From: Chloroflexota bacterium
Lineage (GTDB): Bacteria; Chloroflexota; Dormibacteria; CF-121
Length of the DNA stretch: 55,886 bases
NCBI GenBank assembly: GCA_005881715.1
Contig: VBEE01000059.1
Coordinates: 1 to 55,886 of the forward strand
Reading direction: 5' to 3'
A program made the position numbers and the translations under genes. The notes under the pieces are model-generated. The model ran no database searches. It was not told the DNA's origin and worked only from the letters and a program-made list of their open reading frames with translations. Below, in pieces: positions 8,490-16,150 of this stretch. Numbering within the stretch: position 1 is the first letter of the stretch; every line of letters begins with the position of its first letter.

Positions 8490-8510
8490 GCCCTTAGAGG
8501 GGGCTAAGGC
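8490..8510 (-). terminator. Possible terminator hairpin after the transglycosylase gene
   Basis: GCCCTTAG and CTAAGGC can pair, with one bulge, around a G-rich loop. It lies 19 bp past the stop at 8529 of the minus-strand lytic transglycosylase gene and before the start of the next minus-strand gene. No U tract follows. Confidence 0.35.
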
Positions 8511-8528
8511 TTCAGTGAGATGCGGAGC

Positions 8529-9248
8529 TCAGCTCATTCGGCCGGCCAGGTCGAGGATGCCCTGAACGTATTGCTGGGTGTCGGGGAACATGCCGTTTTC
8601 GCGAAGACTGGTGGGGCCCTGGTAGTAGGCCGCCAGCGCCATCGTCGGATCCTTGAAATTGTCCAGGTCCTCGCGCAGGATGGCCGCGCCGACATCGGCG
8701 TTGTCGTACGGATCGTCGAGATCAATGGGGCGGCCCAGCAACCCGGGCCCGGCCTCGGCGGCGGTGGCGGGTAGGACCTGCATCAGGCCCACCGCGCCGC
8801 TCGCCGACAACCTGGTCTGGTCCCAACCGCTCTCCCAGTAGGAGAGCGCCAGAACCAGCTTCGGGTCCAGCTGGTGGCGCTGCGCCGCCTCGATCAGGAC
8901 ACGCCGGATGAAGGCCCGCCGGTAGGGGGGCCCGGGAGTCAGTTCCGGGGCAGTGTCCGCATTGGACGGCTTGGCCTGGTTCGCGTCTCCCCGGCGCGAT
9001 GGTGGCGGCGATCCGGTGGGAAGCGGCGGCACAATGCCGCCGACCAGCCGCGCTCCCGCTTGATCGAGGGCGTTGCGGGATTGGGTGAGCGCTTGCTCCT
9101 TCTTCTCGTCGACGTTCTGCTTCAGCTTGTCGAGGGGCCCCTCGGCAACGACGCCGAGCGGGCTCGCAAGTGCGCCTTTCACCGTCAGGGCGGTCGCGGC
9201 GACGCCTAGTAGTGTCGTCTTCACCATGCGCCGCGTTTTTCGGGACAT
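8529..9248 (-). CDS. Secreted lytic transglycosylase (SLT domain)
   Basis: A 239-residue exported muramidase-type enzyme. The N terminus from ATG 9248 (MSRKTRRMVKTTLLG, ending near ALASP) is a Sec signal peptide; upstream in-frame starts would extend over the neighbouring gene's 5' end and add no conserved sequence. A linker rich in Pro and Ser follows. The SLT core includes the catalytic Glu in LALSYWESGWDQ, then SGAVGLMQVLPATAAE and the C-terminal AAYYQGP. It would cut the MurNAc-GlcNAc bond of peptidoglycan, forming 1,6-anhydro ends. It is divergent from the dioxygenase with only 19 bp between the start codons. Confidence 0.88.
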   Translation of the reverse strand: MSRKTRRMVKTTLLGVAATALTVKGALASPLGVVAEGPLDKLKQNVDEKKEQALTQSRNALDQAGARLVGGIVPPLPTGSPPPSRRGDANQAKPSNADTAPELTPGPPYRRAFIRRVLIEAAQRHQLDPKLVLALSYWESGWDQTRLSASGAVGLMQVLPATAAEAGPGLLGRPIDLDDPYDNADVGAAILREDLDNFKDPTMALAAYYQGPTSLRENGMFPDTQQYVQGILDLAGRMS

Positions 9249-9267
9249 CCGACAATGAAACCGGACC

Positions 9268-9897
9268 ATGCCACCCGCTAGCAAGCTCAACCCCGGCCGG
9301 CTGAGGCCCCTGGTCATCGTGTCGGCCATCGTCCTACTGGCGGCCTGCGGTGGTCAGGCGTCCCCTCGCCCGGTCGCCACCAGCAGCCCTGCGACGGCAT
9401 CAGCGACGAATGAGGCGTCGGGACAGTGCTCCGGCCAGCCAACCCCGGCCCAGACCGAGGGGCCGTACTTCAAGCCCGGTTCGCCGATGCGCACGTCACT
9501 GGTTGAGCCGGGCATGGCCGGCACCCGCCTGGCGCTCTCGGGCCGCGTGCTGAGCCGCGATTGCCGCCCGATTGCCGGAGCGCGGCTCGACTTCTGGCAG
9601 GCGGACGCGAGCGGCAGCTACGACAACGCCGGCTACCGGCTTCGAGGGAATCAGACCACGAGATCAGATGGACGGTACGCGCTGGACACCGTGGTGCCCG
9701 GCGAGTATCCGGGGCGCACCGAGCACATCCACGTGAAGGTGCAGCCCGCCGGCGGGGGGACCCTCACCACCCAGCTCTATTTCCCCGGCGTCAGCCGCAA
9801 CCAGCAAGACTCGATCTTCGACCCGCGCCTGCTCCTGACGGTCGAGGTGGCCGCGAGCGGACTGACGGCAACCTACGACTTCGTGCTCAACGGTTAA
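9268..9897 (+). CDS. Intradiol dioxygenase-like lipoprotein
   Basis: A 209-residue protein with a signal peptide and lipobox (VLLAACGG, Cys near residue 26), then a Ser/Thr/Ala-rich linker, then an intradiol ring-cleavage dioxygenase domain. The domain begins at PTPAQTEGPYFKPGSP and has the beta-sandwich motif ALSGRVLSRDCRPIAGARLDFWQAD. Candidate non-haem Fe(III) ligands are visible: Tyr in SYDNAGYRLRG and PGEYPGRTEHIHVKV (Tyr, His, His). Intradiol enzymes cut catechols between the hydroxyls, normally in the cytoplasm; a surface-anchored version suggests attack on lignin- or humus-derived aromatics outside the cell. The ATG at 9268 is the only start that keeps the full signal peptide. Confidence 0.85.
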   Translation: MPPASKLNPGRLRPLVIVSAIVLLAACGGQASPRPVATSSPATASATNEASGQCSGQPTPAQTEGPYFKPGSPMRTSLVEPGMAGTRLALSGRVLSRDCRPIAGARLDFWQADASGSYDNAGYRLRGNQTTRSDGRYALDTVVPGEYPGRTEHIHVKVQPAGGGTLTTQLYFPGVSRNQQDSIFDPRLLLTVEVAASGLTATYDFVLNG

Positions 9898-11381
9898 CCG
9901 CCGCCGAGGAACGCCGCGACCTTCTCTGACAGGGATTGGCTGCCACCGCCGCGGCGCAGCACGACCGTCGTCCCCTTCGAGCACGCGACCCCGTAGCCGC
10001 CCGCTAACGATCGCGTGATCGCGTCACGGATCTGCGTCTGCTCACCAGCGAAGAAGTGCCCACCGTAGGAGGCCAGGTCGATGGCCACGTAGTCGGCGTC
10101 GGTCCTCATGGTCAGCAGGTAAATCTCGCGGCGATGGCTGAGATGCGGTAAGAGCGCGTCTGACGCCGAGACGCTGGCGCTCGGAGGAATCACGTCGAGG
10201 CAGGACTGGATCTCAGCGGCCTGCCCCGCCCAGGTGTAGGTACCGAGCTCATCCAGCGGGCGAACGATGCCGGCGGTCAGGACCAGGCCGGCGGCAAGAA
10301 CGGCAATCGAGACGGCGCCCGCCGCGATCTGGCGAAGACGGCCGGGAAGGAGGCCGCGGATTCGGGACAGCGTGTCGATGGCGGCAAAGGCGAGCACCGG
10401 CGCGATCACGAGCGAGTAATGAAAGCTCGCGCTCCAGAGCGCCGGGTTCGACGACCACAGTCGCTCCAGCAGCGTGGGAATCGCGACCAGGAATAGCGGC
10501 GAAAGGATCGGGAGAAAGAGCCACGCGCCGAGCAGGCCGCCCCAGAGTTTCAGTTTGACCGTGTTGTTGAAGAGGAGCGCCAGACTGGAGATGGGATGGC
10601 GAACGATGTGCAGCAGCGCGCTGCCCGGCCCGCTGCCGAGCTCCTGGTACGTCCAATGGCCGTACGGAGCGCCCGCGATGGCCGGCATGATGACCTCGAT
10701 CACGCTCACAAACCACACGACGCAGAGGGCGAGCAATGCCGCGCCAAGCCGCCACCGATGTTGCGCCAGCATCACAAAGACGCCGATCGCCGCGAACGTC
10801 AGCGCAATGTTCTCCCGGGTCAGAAGCCCCAGGACCACCATCGCCCAGAGCAAGCGGTTGTTCTTCGTCAGCACGGCGTACAGACCAAACGACACCGCGG
10901 GGACGGCAAAGGCGATGTGGTGGAAGTCGTAGACCACCGCCGACAGAACGCCCCAGAAGACGAGATAGGCGATCTCGAACGCGATGGCCGACAGCAATCC
11001 CAGCTGCTGGCGGGCCCACCAGAAGATCGGAACGCCGCCGGCGGCGATCAGCACCGCCTGCGCGATGAGCAGCACCCGCACGTCGTTCCAGATCCAGTAG
11101 AGGGGGGCGATCGTCATCAAGATCGGATGGAAATGATCCCCCAGCAGGTTGCGGATCATCTCCACCGTGTTGGGGATCATCTCCAGCTGGCTGTAGCCCC
11201 ACACCGTTTGGTCCTGGACCCCGAGGTCGAACGCGCCGCTGGCGAACACGTTGTGCCGGTAAACGCTGATCGATCCGTAGACGATGGCGGCAAGCAACGC
11301 CAGCGCCAATGGCAGCGCGTCGACCCCGATGTGGCGAGCGATCTTCGGTCTCATCGTCTTCTCATGCGGCGCTGCTTTCAT
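9894..11381 (-). CDS. DUF2079 family membrane protein (copy 1)
   Basis: A polytopic membrane protein of about 495 residues. After TM1, the motif SGAFDLGVQDQTVWGYSQ followed by NLLGDHFHPILMTIAPLY is the hallmark of DUF2079 proteins, probably GT-C-fold glycosyltransferases with the Asp and His residues at the outer-face active site. The C-terminal soluble part has the family's PPSASVSASDALLPHLSHRREIY segment. The open frame runs further upstream, but conserved sequence starts just after the ATG at 11381 (or ATG 11354); upstream residues would cross the divergent GT2 gene's start. A second copy lies at 20159-21583. Substrate unknown. Confidence 0.78.
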   Translation of the reverse strand: MKAAPHEKTMRPKIARHIGVDALPLALALLAAIVYGSISVYRHNVFASGAFDLGVQDQTVWGYSQLEMIPNTVEMIRNLLGDHFHPILMTIAPLYWIWNDVRVLLIAQAVLIAAGGVPIFWWARQQLGLLSAIAFEIAYLVFWGVLSAVVYDFHHIAFAVPAVSFGLYAVLTKNNRLLWAMVVLGLLTRENIALTFAAIGVFVMLAQHRWRLGAALLALCVVWFVSVIEVIMPAIAGAPYGHWTYQELGSGPGSALLHIVRHPISSLALLFNNTVKLKLWGGLLGAWLFLPILSPLFLVAIPTLLERLWSSNPALWSASFHYSLVIAPVLAFAAIDTLSRIRGLLPGRLRQIAAGAVSIAVLAAGLVLTAGIVRPLDELGTYTWAGQAAEIQSCLDVIPPSASVSASDALLPHLSHRREIYLLTMRTDADYVAIDLASYGGHFFAGEQTQIRDAITRSLAGGYGVACSKGTTVVLRRGGGSQSLSEKVAAFLGGG

Positions 11382-11415
11382 AACGGACCGTGTCGCATTC
11401 TCGTACCCTGTGCCC

Positions 11416-12162
11416 ATGCTCGACGGGCCCTTAACCCTCGTCATCCCGGCGCACAACGAGGCGGCGAACATGGTCAAGGTGATCGGCGGGTCGGTCGGGA
11501 CGCTTTCCCGGCTCGCGCCGGAGTGGGAGATCGTGCTGGTCGACGACGGCAGCACCGATGACACCGTCGACGTGGCGCGCCGCACGATGGGCGGGCAAGC
11601 CAGCCGGCTGCGCGTCATCCGGCACGAGGGCAAGCGTGGCTACGGCGTCACCGTGGCCGATGGGCTCCGATACGCGCGCACGGAGTACGTCGCCTTCATG
11701 GATGGCGATGGTCAGTTCGATCCGGCCGACCTCGTCACGCTCGCCGGCCTGATGGAAAGCGCCGACCTGGCCGCGGGCTGGCGGCAGCACCGCGCCGACC
11801 CGGGCTACCGGCTCGTGATCGCGGGCGTCTTCAACCTGCTGGTCCGCGGGCTGTACGGCGTTCGGGTCCGTGACCTCGATTGCGGACTCAAGCTGATGCG
11901 CCGCCAGGTGCTCGAGGCCGCGGCGCCGTTGCTGGCCCGGTCCGCGCTGCTCAACACCGAGCTCTACTTCAAAGCCCAGCGCAGCGGGCTTCGGATCACG
12001 CAGGTACCGGTGCGGCATTATCCGCGTGTCGCTGGCGTCCGGTCGGGGGCGCGCCTCATTCCGATCCTGCGCGCGATCCGTGACCTTCTCTGGCTTCGGC
12101 TGCGGCTGGCCCGGGGGTGGCGGGCGCCGGTGCCCGCCCGGCCCGTTCCTGAAAGCTCCTGA
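11416..12162 (+). CDS. Family 2 glycosyltransferase (dolichol-phosphate-mannose-synthase type)
   Basis: A 248-residue GT-A enzyme without C-terminal membrane helices. LTLVIPAHNEAANM begins the nucleotide-binding fold, EIVLVDDGSTDDT holds the DD nucleotide-sugar motif, and YVAFMDGDGQFDPADL supplies the DxD-type metal site. Such enzymes usually charge polyprenyl phosphate with a sugar, which GT-C enzymes such as those nearby then use. The start is ATG 11416; the longer open frame upstream overlaps the divergent DUF2079 gene and lacks conservation. The 3' end overlaps the convergent epimerase gene by 107 bp. Confidence 0.85.
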   Translation: MLDGPLTLVIPAHNEAANMVKVIGGSVGTLSRLAPEWEIVLVDDGSTDDTVDVARRTMGGQASRLRVIRHEGKRGYGVTVADGLRYARTEYVAFMDGDGQFDPADLVTLAGLMESADLAAGWRQHRADPGYRLVIAGVFNLLVRGLYGVRVRDLDCGLKLMRRQVLEAAAPLLARSALLNTELYFKAQRSGLRITQVPVRHYPRVAGVRSGARLIPILRAIRDLLWLRLRLARGWRAPVPARPVPESS

Positions 12163-13072
12163 AGGTTTGCCTAAGTCCATCTCGCACCGGCGTGCGGGCG
12201 CTCCAGTTGAGCAGCTTCGCGGCGCGCCCCGTCTCGAGCGCCGTGTCGCGCACCTCGCCGGGACGGCCCTCGACAAAACTTGGCGGGCCCTGGTAGGCCG
12301 CCAGCCTGGTCAGCTCTTCGACGATAGTCCGGACGCTGGTGGCAACCCCGGTCCCGATGTTGATGGCGCCGATGGCGCGCGACTTGAGTGCGTTGAGGTT
12401 GGCGTCGGCGACGTCGCCGACGAAGACGAAGTCGCGGGTCTGCTGTCCGTCCCCGCGGATCTCGGGTGGCCGGCCGGAGAGCAAGCGGTCGCAGGTGATG
12501 GCCACCACACCCGCCTCGCCGGTGCCATCCTGGTACGGGCCATAGACATTCGAATAGCGAAGCGCGAGCGTGGACAACCCGAAGCTGCGACTGAACATCC
12601 CGAGGTACCCTTCCGCGGCGAGCTTCGCCGCGCCATAGGGCGAGAGCGGAGCCGGGGTAGTGCGCTCCGGCGTCGGCAAATGGGGTGCATGGCCGTAGAT
12701 CGCGCCGCCCGACGACGCGAAGATAACGCGCCGGCAGTCGGCGTCGACGCTGGCGCGAAGCAGCCCTACGGTCGCGACGACGTTCACCATCGCGTCGCCG
12801 GCCGGATCGCGGACGCTGCGCGAGACGCCACCCTGCGCCGCCAGGTGGAGGATCACATGCGGACGGAAGTGGGTCACGACCGACGCCGACGCCGGATCGG
12901 TGAGATCGACAGTTTCCAGGTCGACCCCGGGCGGCAGCGGCTCGCCGCACGCGTGCCGCAGGTCATCGATGACGAGCAGAGCGAAGCCATCCGCGGCGAG
13001 GCGCTGCACCGTATGCATGCCGATGAACCCCGCGCCTCCGGTGACCAGGATCCGTCGCGGCGTGGAGCTCAT
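12056..13072 (-). CDS. NAD-dependent nucleotide-sugar epimerase (GalE-like)
   Basis: A 338-residue extended short-chain dehydrogenase. It has VTGGAGFIGMH for NAD binding, HLAAQGGVSRSVRDP, the catalytic Ser region FASSGGAIYG, the YxxxK pair in SPYGAAKLAAE, and LRYSNVYGP with GDGQQTRDFVFV. This is the pattern of UDP-glucose/UDP-GlcNAc 4-epimerase-like enzymes that supply sugars for surface glycans. The last 35 or so residues are an Ala/Pro-rich tail reaching past the usual family end, and this tail produces the 107 bp overlap with the convergent GT2 gene. Its ATG is only 2 bp from the ATG of the divergent gene at 13075. Confidence 0.85.
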   Translation of the reverse strand: MSSTPRRILVTGGAGFIGMHTVQRLAADGFALLVIDDLRHACGEPLPPGVDLETVDLTDPASASVVTHFRPHVILHLAAQGGVSRSVRDPAGDAMVNVVATVGLLRASVDADCRRVIFASSGGAIYGHAPHLPTPERTTPAPLSPYGAAKLAAEGYLGMFSRSFGLSTLALRYSNVYGPYQDGTGEAGVVAITCDRLLSGRPPEIRGDGQQTRDFVFVGDVADANLNALKSRAIGAINIGTGVATSVRTIVEELTRLAAYQGPPSFVEGRPGEVRDTALETGRAAKLLNWSARTPVRDGLRQTFRSFQERAGRAPAPATPGPAAAEAREGHGSRAGSE

Positions 13073-13074
13073 CG

Positions 13075-14082
13075 ATGACGGCCCTGCAGTGGTTGCGCCG
13101 GCAACGTCGCGGTCTGCTGCGAGCGGCCGTATCGGTCGCGGTCGGCGGTGTCCTCCTGTTCTTCGTGCTGCGAGCCATCCGAACCGCGGACCTGGTGGAG
13201 ACGTTGTCGGACATCTCCCCCGGGCTGGCGGTGCTGGCGGCGATCGGCGCCTTCGCTTTTATCGTGGCGCGGGCCTGGCGGTACCGGTTGCTGCTGGGCA
13301 TCGAACGCTCCAAAACCGGGACGCTGCTGGCCATCACGTTCGCGAGCTGGGGAGCCAGCCTCGTCCTGCCCGGCCCGAGTGGCGACGCCGCGTTCGTTTT
13401 GCTGGCCCGCACCCGACTCAAAACTCCGGTTGCGGTGGGCGCCGGCGCCGCGGTCTTGAGCCGCTTGCTGGACGTGGCCAGCCTGGTGCTGATCGCGCTG
13501 GCGACGGCCCCGCTGGCCGGGGTCAACCTGCCGCGGGCGCTGCTGATCGGTGGGCTGCTGATCGCGCTGCTGATCAGCGCCGGGCTGACCGCGATGTTCT
13601 GGGCGCGCTCCCGGCGGCTGATCGTGACCTGGCTCGAGAGCTTGCCCTTGCCACCCGCCCTGCACCAACGGCTCCACGTCGCCATCGAGGAGCTGGGATC
13701 CGGGAGCCGGCCCATGCTGCTGGTGGCGGCCACGCTGGCCGCGCGAATCGCGACCGGCCTTCAGTATTTCGCGCTGTTCGCCGCGATCGAGCAGCCGATT
13801 TCGCTGGTGCAGGTGTGGTTCGCGCTGAGCATTCGAACGCTGTTGTTCGCGGTCCCCGTCCAGGGCCTGGGCGGTCTGGGGACGACCCAGCTCTGGTGGA
13901 CAGCCGGGCTGACGCTGATTGGATGGCCGGCGCGCGCCGCGCTGGCTACCAGCCTCGCCGTCCACCTGGTCGACCTGCTGGTGTCGGTGCCACAGGCGGC
14001 GCTGGGCTGGGCGTACCTCCAGTTCCGCCGGCCCGTCCCCGATGACGCGCTGCCGGCCGAGGCCGAGGCTCAGCGGGTCTGA
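13075..14082 (+). CDS. AglD/MprF-like flippase-fold membrane protein
   Basis: A 335-residue protein with about seven to eight membrane segments, of the lysylphosphatidylglycerol synthase TM region/UPF0104 superfamily. Supporting motifs are WRYRLLLGIERSKTG, SWGASLVLPGPSGDAA, VLSRLLDVASLVLIAL, and VQGLGGLGTTQLWW near the C terminus. Members include the MprF flippase part and archaeal AglD, which handle lipid-linked sugars or aminoacyl lipids. No aminoacyl-transferase domain is attached. Together with neighbouring GT2 and GT-C genes, a role in lipid-linked glycan handling is likely but unproven. GGAG at 13064-13067 may serve as its ribosome site. Confidence 0.72.
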   Translation: MTALQWLRRQRRGLLRAAVSVAVGGVLLFFVLRAIRTADLVETLSDISPGLAVLAAIGAFAFIVARAWRYRLLLGIERSKTGTLLAITFASWGASLVLPGPSGDAAFVLLARTRLKTPVAVGAGAAVLSRLLDVASLVLIALATAPLAGVNLPRALLIGGLLIALLISAGLTAMFWARSRRLIVTWLESLPLPPALHQRLHVAIEELGSGSRPMLLVAATLAARIATGLQYFALFAAIEQPISLVQVWFALSIRTLLFAVPVQGLGGLGTTQLWWTAGLTLIGWPARAALATSLAVHLVDLLVSVPQAALGWAYLQFRRPVPDDALPAEAEAQRV

Positions 14083-15338
14083 GCGACCCGGCGCTCCTTC
14101 TCCGTCGCCCGGGCGGTCGGGGAGGGGGTTTTCGAACTGACGACCACCGGCCGGCGCCGCCAGTTTGCCGTGCCACCACGGCGCCAGTCGACATTCGGTT
14201 GCTCCAACTCCACCGGATCGACCCGGGAGGCGTGCCGCTCGACGATATCGATGACGGACTCGATCAGCGTGTCGCCGAGATAGTGGGGCTGCAGCCCGAG
14301 GTCGAGAAGCTTCTGATGCTTGGCGTTGTAGTAATGCTCCTCGCGCTCGACCCGCGGGTTGGGCAGGTGCACGATGCTCGTGGTCAGCCCGTGGGCGGCG
14401 CGGGCGTCGCGGACCTTCTCCGCCAGGGTCTTGACCGAGAATTGCTCGGTGAACTGGTTGAAGACCCGGTACTCGCCTTCGGTGGCGGGATTCTCCAGCG
14501 CGAGGCGGACGCAGGCGACCGTGTCGCGGATGTCCAGGAAGCCTCGGGTCTGGCCGCCCTTGCCGTAGACCGTCAGGGGCAGCCCGAGCGCGGCCTGGAC
14601 GCAGAAGCGATTGAGCACCGTTCCCCAGATCGCGTCGTAGTCGAAGCGGGTGCTCAGCCCGGGGTCCATCGCGACGTCGTCGGTGTGGTTGCCGTAGACG
14701 ACGCCCTGATGCAGGTCCGTGGCGCGCAGTCCCCAGATCCGGCAGGCGAACTGGATGTTGTGGCTGTCGTGCAGCTTCGACAGGTGGTAGAAGCTGCCCG
14801 GCTGCATCGGGAAGGGCAGACGGTCCTGGCGGCCGTTGTGCGTGATGGTGAGGAAGCCCTCCTCGATGTCGATGTTCGGGGTGCCGTATTCGCCCATCGT
14901 GCCCAGCTTGATGAGATGCGCCTTCGGGGCATGATCGCGGAGCGCAAAAAGAAGGTTGAGCGTCCCGACCAGGTTGTTGACCTGGGTGAGGGTGGCATGC
15001 GGCAGGTCGATCATCGAGAACGGCGCACTGCGCTGTTCGGCAAAGTGCACCAATGCATCAGGTTTGGTCTTCTGGATCAGCTCGGTGACGGCGCGCGCGT
15101 CGCAGAGGTCCATCTGCCGCCAGTCGATCCGGTGACCGGTCAGGCGGCGCCAGAGCGTGACGCGTTGGGGCATCGTCTTGATCGGAATCAGGCTCTGGGT
15201 GCCGCACTCGCGGTCCCAGCGGCGCCGGACCAGGCTGTCGACGCCAATGACGTCATGTCCCGCCTGGGAGAGATGCAGCGCGGTGGCCCAGCCGAGGTAG
15301 CCATCGATCCCCAGCACGATGACGGTTTTCTTGCTCAC
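14070..15338 (-). CDS. sqdB: UDP-sulfoquinovose synthase (SqdB/SQD1/Agl3 type)
   Basis: A 422-residue enzyme that makes UDP-sulfoquinovose from UDP-glucose and sulfite. Family-specific motifs are present: VLGIDGYLGWATALHLS, IDWRQMDLCD, HFAEQRSAPFSMIDLPHA, LGTMGEYG (Thr near 145), the YxxxK pair in SFYHLSKLHD, TDLHQGVVYGNHTD, and QTRGFLDIRDTV. The C terminus extends about 30 residues beyond the usual end and overlaps the convergent gene by 13 bp. In phototrophs SqdB serves sulfolipid; here no SqdX-type lipid glycosyltransferase is adjacent, and the gene lies downstream of a DegT aminotransferase, an acyltransferase and a GT2. Sulfoquinovose as part of a surface glycan, as known for archaeal Agl3, is therefore possible. 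Confidence 0.92.
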   Translation of the reverse strand: MSKKTVIVLGIDGYLGWATALHLSQAGHDVIGVDSLVRRRWDRECGTQSLIPIKTMPQRVTLWRRLTGHRIDWRQMDLCDARAVTELIQKTKPDALVHFAEQRSAPFSMIDLPHATLTQVNNLVGTLNLLFALRDHAPKAHLIKLGTMGEYGTPNIDIEEGFLTITHNGRQDRLPFPMQPGSFYHLSKLHDSHNIQFACRIWGLRATDLHQGVVYGNHTDDVAMDPGLSTRFDYDAIWGTVLNRFCVQAALGLPLTVYGKGGQTRGFLDIRDTVACVRLALENPATEGEYRVFNQFTEQFSVKTLAEKVRDARAAHGLTTSIVHLPNPRVEREEHYYNAKHQKLLDLGLQPHYLGDTLIESVIDIVERHASRVDPVELEQPNVDWRRGGTANWRRRPVVVSSKTPSPTARATEKERRVAQTR

Positions 15339-15390
15339 CGGCGCACCCGGATGCTAACGCGGGAAGATGAGATGCCGATGAGAGCATTAT

Positions 15391-15426
15391 CCCCCCACCC
15401 TGACCCTCCCCCACAAGGGGGAGGGG
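15391..15426. repeat. GC-rich palindromic element, copy B, intergenic
   Basis: A C-rich left arm (CCCCCCACCC) followed by an inner hairpin CCCTCCCCC / GGGGGAGGGG. It fills the space between the GT2 stop (15434) and sqdB start (15338). It shares the left arm and inner hairpin with the copies at 2894 and 20100; the right outer arm seen in copy A is missing. Read as RNA on the minus strand it could fold and partly terminate or protect the transcript. Confidence 0.75.
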
Positions 15427-15433
15427 AACACCC

Positions 15434-16150
15434 TCAGTGCTTGAGGCGAACGGTCAGCAACAGCATCGGCCGAACGATGCGCCACCAGTCGCGGTAGGCC
15501 TTCATCTTCGTGTAGCCCACCGACCGGTCGGGCGGGTAGTACTTCGTCACCGGCACCTCGCAGACCCGGTACCCTCGCCGGATCGCCTGGTAGAGCAGGT
15601 AAGGCTCGAGCTCATAACGATCCAGCCATGATTGGCCAAGCGGCCAGTCGCGGCAGATCGCGGTACGGAATAGCTTGAAGCCGTTCGTCGCATCGGTAAC
15701 CCGGCGCAGCGTGACTAAAGAAAACAGGACGGAGTAGCCGCGGGTCATCACCGTGCGGCTCAGCGGCTGGTTCAATCGCCGCCCCTGGGGCAGATAGCGA
15801 GACCCCTGGACGAACTCGTGGCCGCGATCGACGATCGCCTCGGCGAGGCGCACCAACTCGTTGGGGTCGTCCTGGTCGTCGCCGGCCATGATCCCGGTCA
15901 GCGCCATGCCGTGTTCCTGATCCCATTCGATGCCGGTGCGAATCGCCGCGCCCACGCCGCGGTTGGTCGGGTGGCGCAGCACCCGGGCGCCGGCCGCCTC
16001 CGCCTCCGCGGCAGTCGCATCGGTGGAACCGTCATCCACGACGACGACCTCATCGACCAGCGGGCGTGGGATCCGGGAGACGGCCCGGCCGATCTTTCCG
16101 CCCTCGTTCAAGGCAGGGAGGATGACCGCAATCGATTGGCCCTGATACAT
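15434..16150 (-). CDS. Family 2 glycosyltransferase (polyprenyl-phosphate type)
   Basis: A 238-residue GT2. SIAVILPALNEGGKIGRAV starts the fold, VVVVDDGSTDATAAEAEAAG has the nucleotide motif, and GIMAGDDQDDPNEL holds the metal motif in the unusual form GDDQDD. NGFKLFRTAI and the YxPPDRSVGYTKM tail are typical of dolichyl-phosphate-sugar synthase-like enzymes. The long upstream open frame is an out-of-gene extension; the real ATG at 16150 overlaps the aminotransferase stop (TGATG). It sits in the operon acyltransferase-DegT-GT2-sqdB and may transfer the amino sugar or sulfoquinovose made by its neighbours. Confidence 0.85.
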   Translation of the reverse strand: MYQGQSIAVILPALNEGGKIGRAVSRIPRPLVDEVVVVDDGSTDATAAEAEAAGARVLRHPTNRGVGAAIRTGIEWDQEHGMALTGIMAGDDQDDPNELVRLAEAIVDRGHEFVQGSRYLPQGRRLNQPLSRTVMTRGYSVLFSLVTLRRVTDATNGFKLFRTAICRDWPLGQSWLDRYELEPYLLYQAIRRGYRVCEVPVTKYYPPDRSVGYTKMKAYRDWWRIVRPMLLLTVRLKH

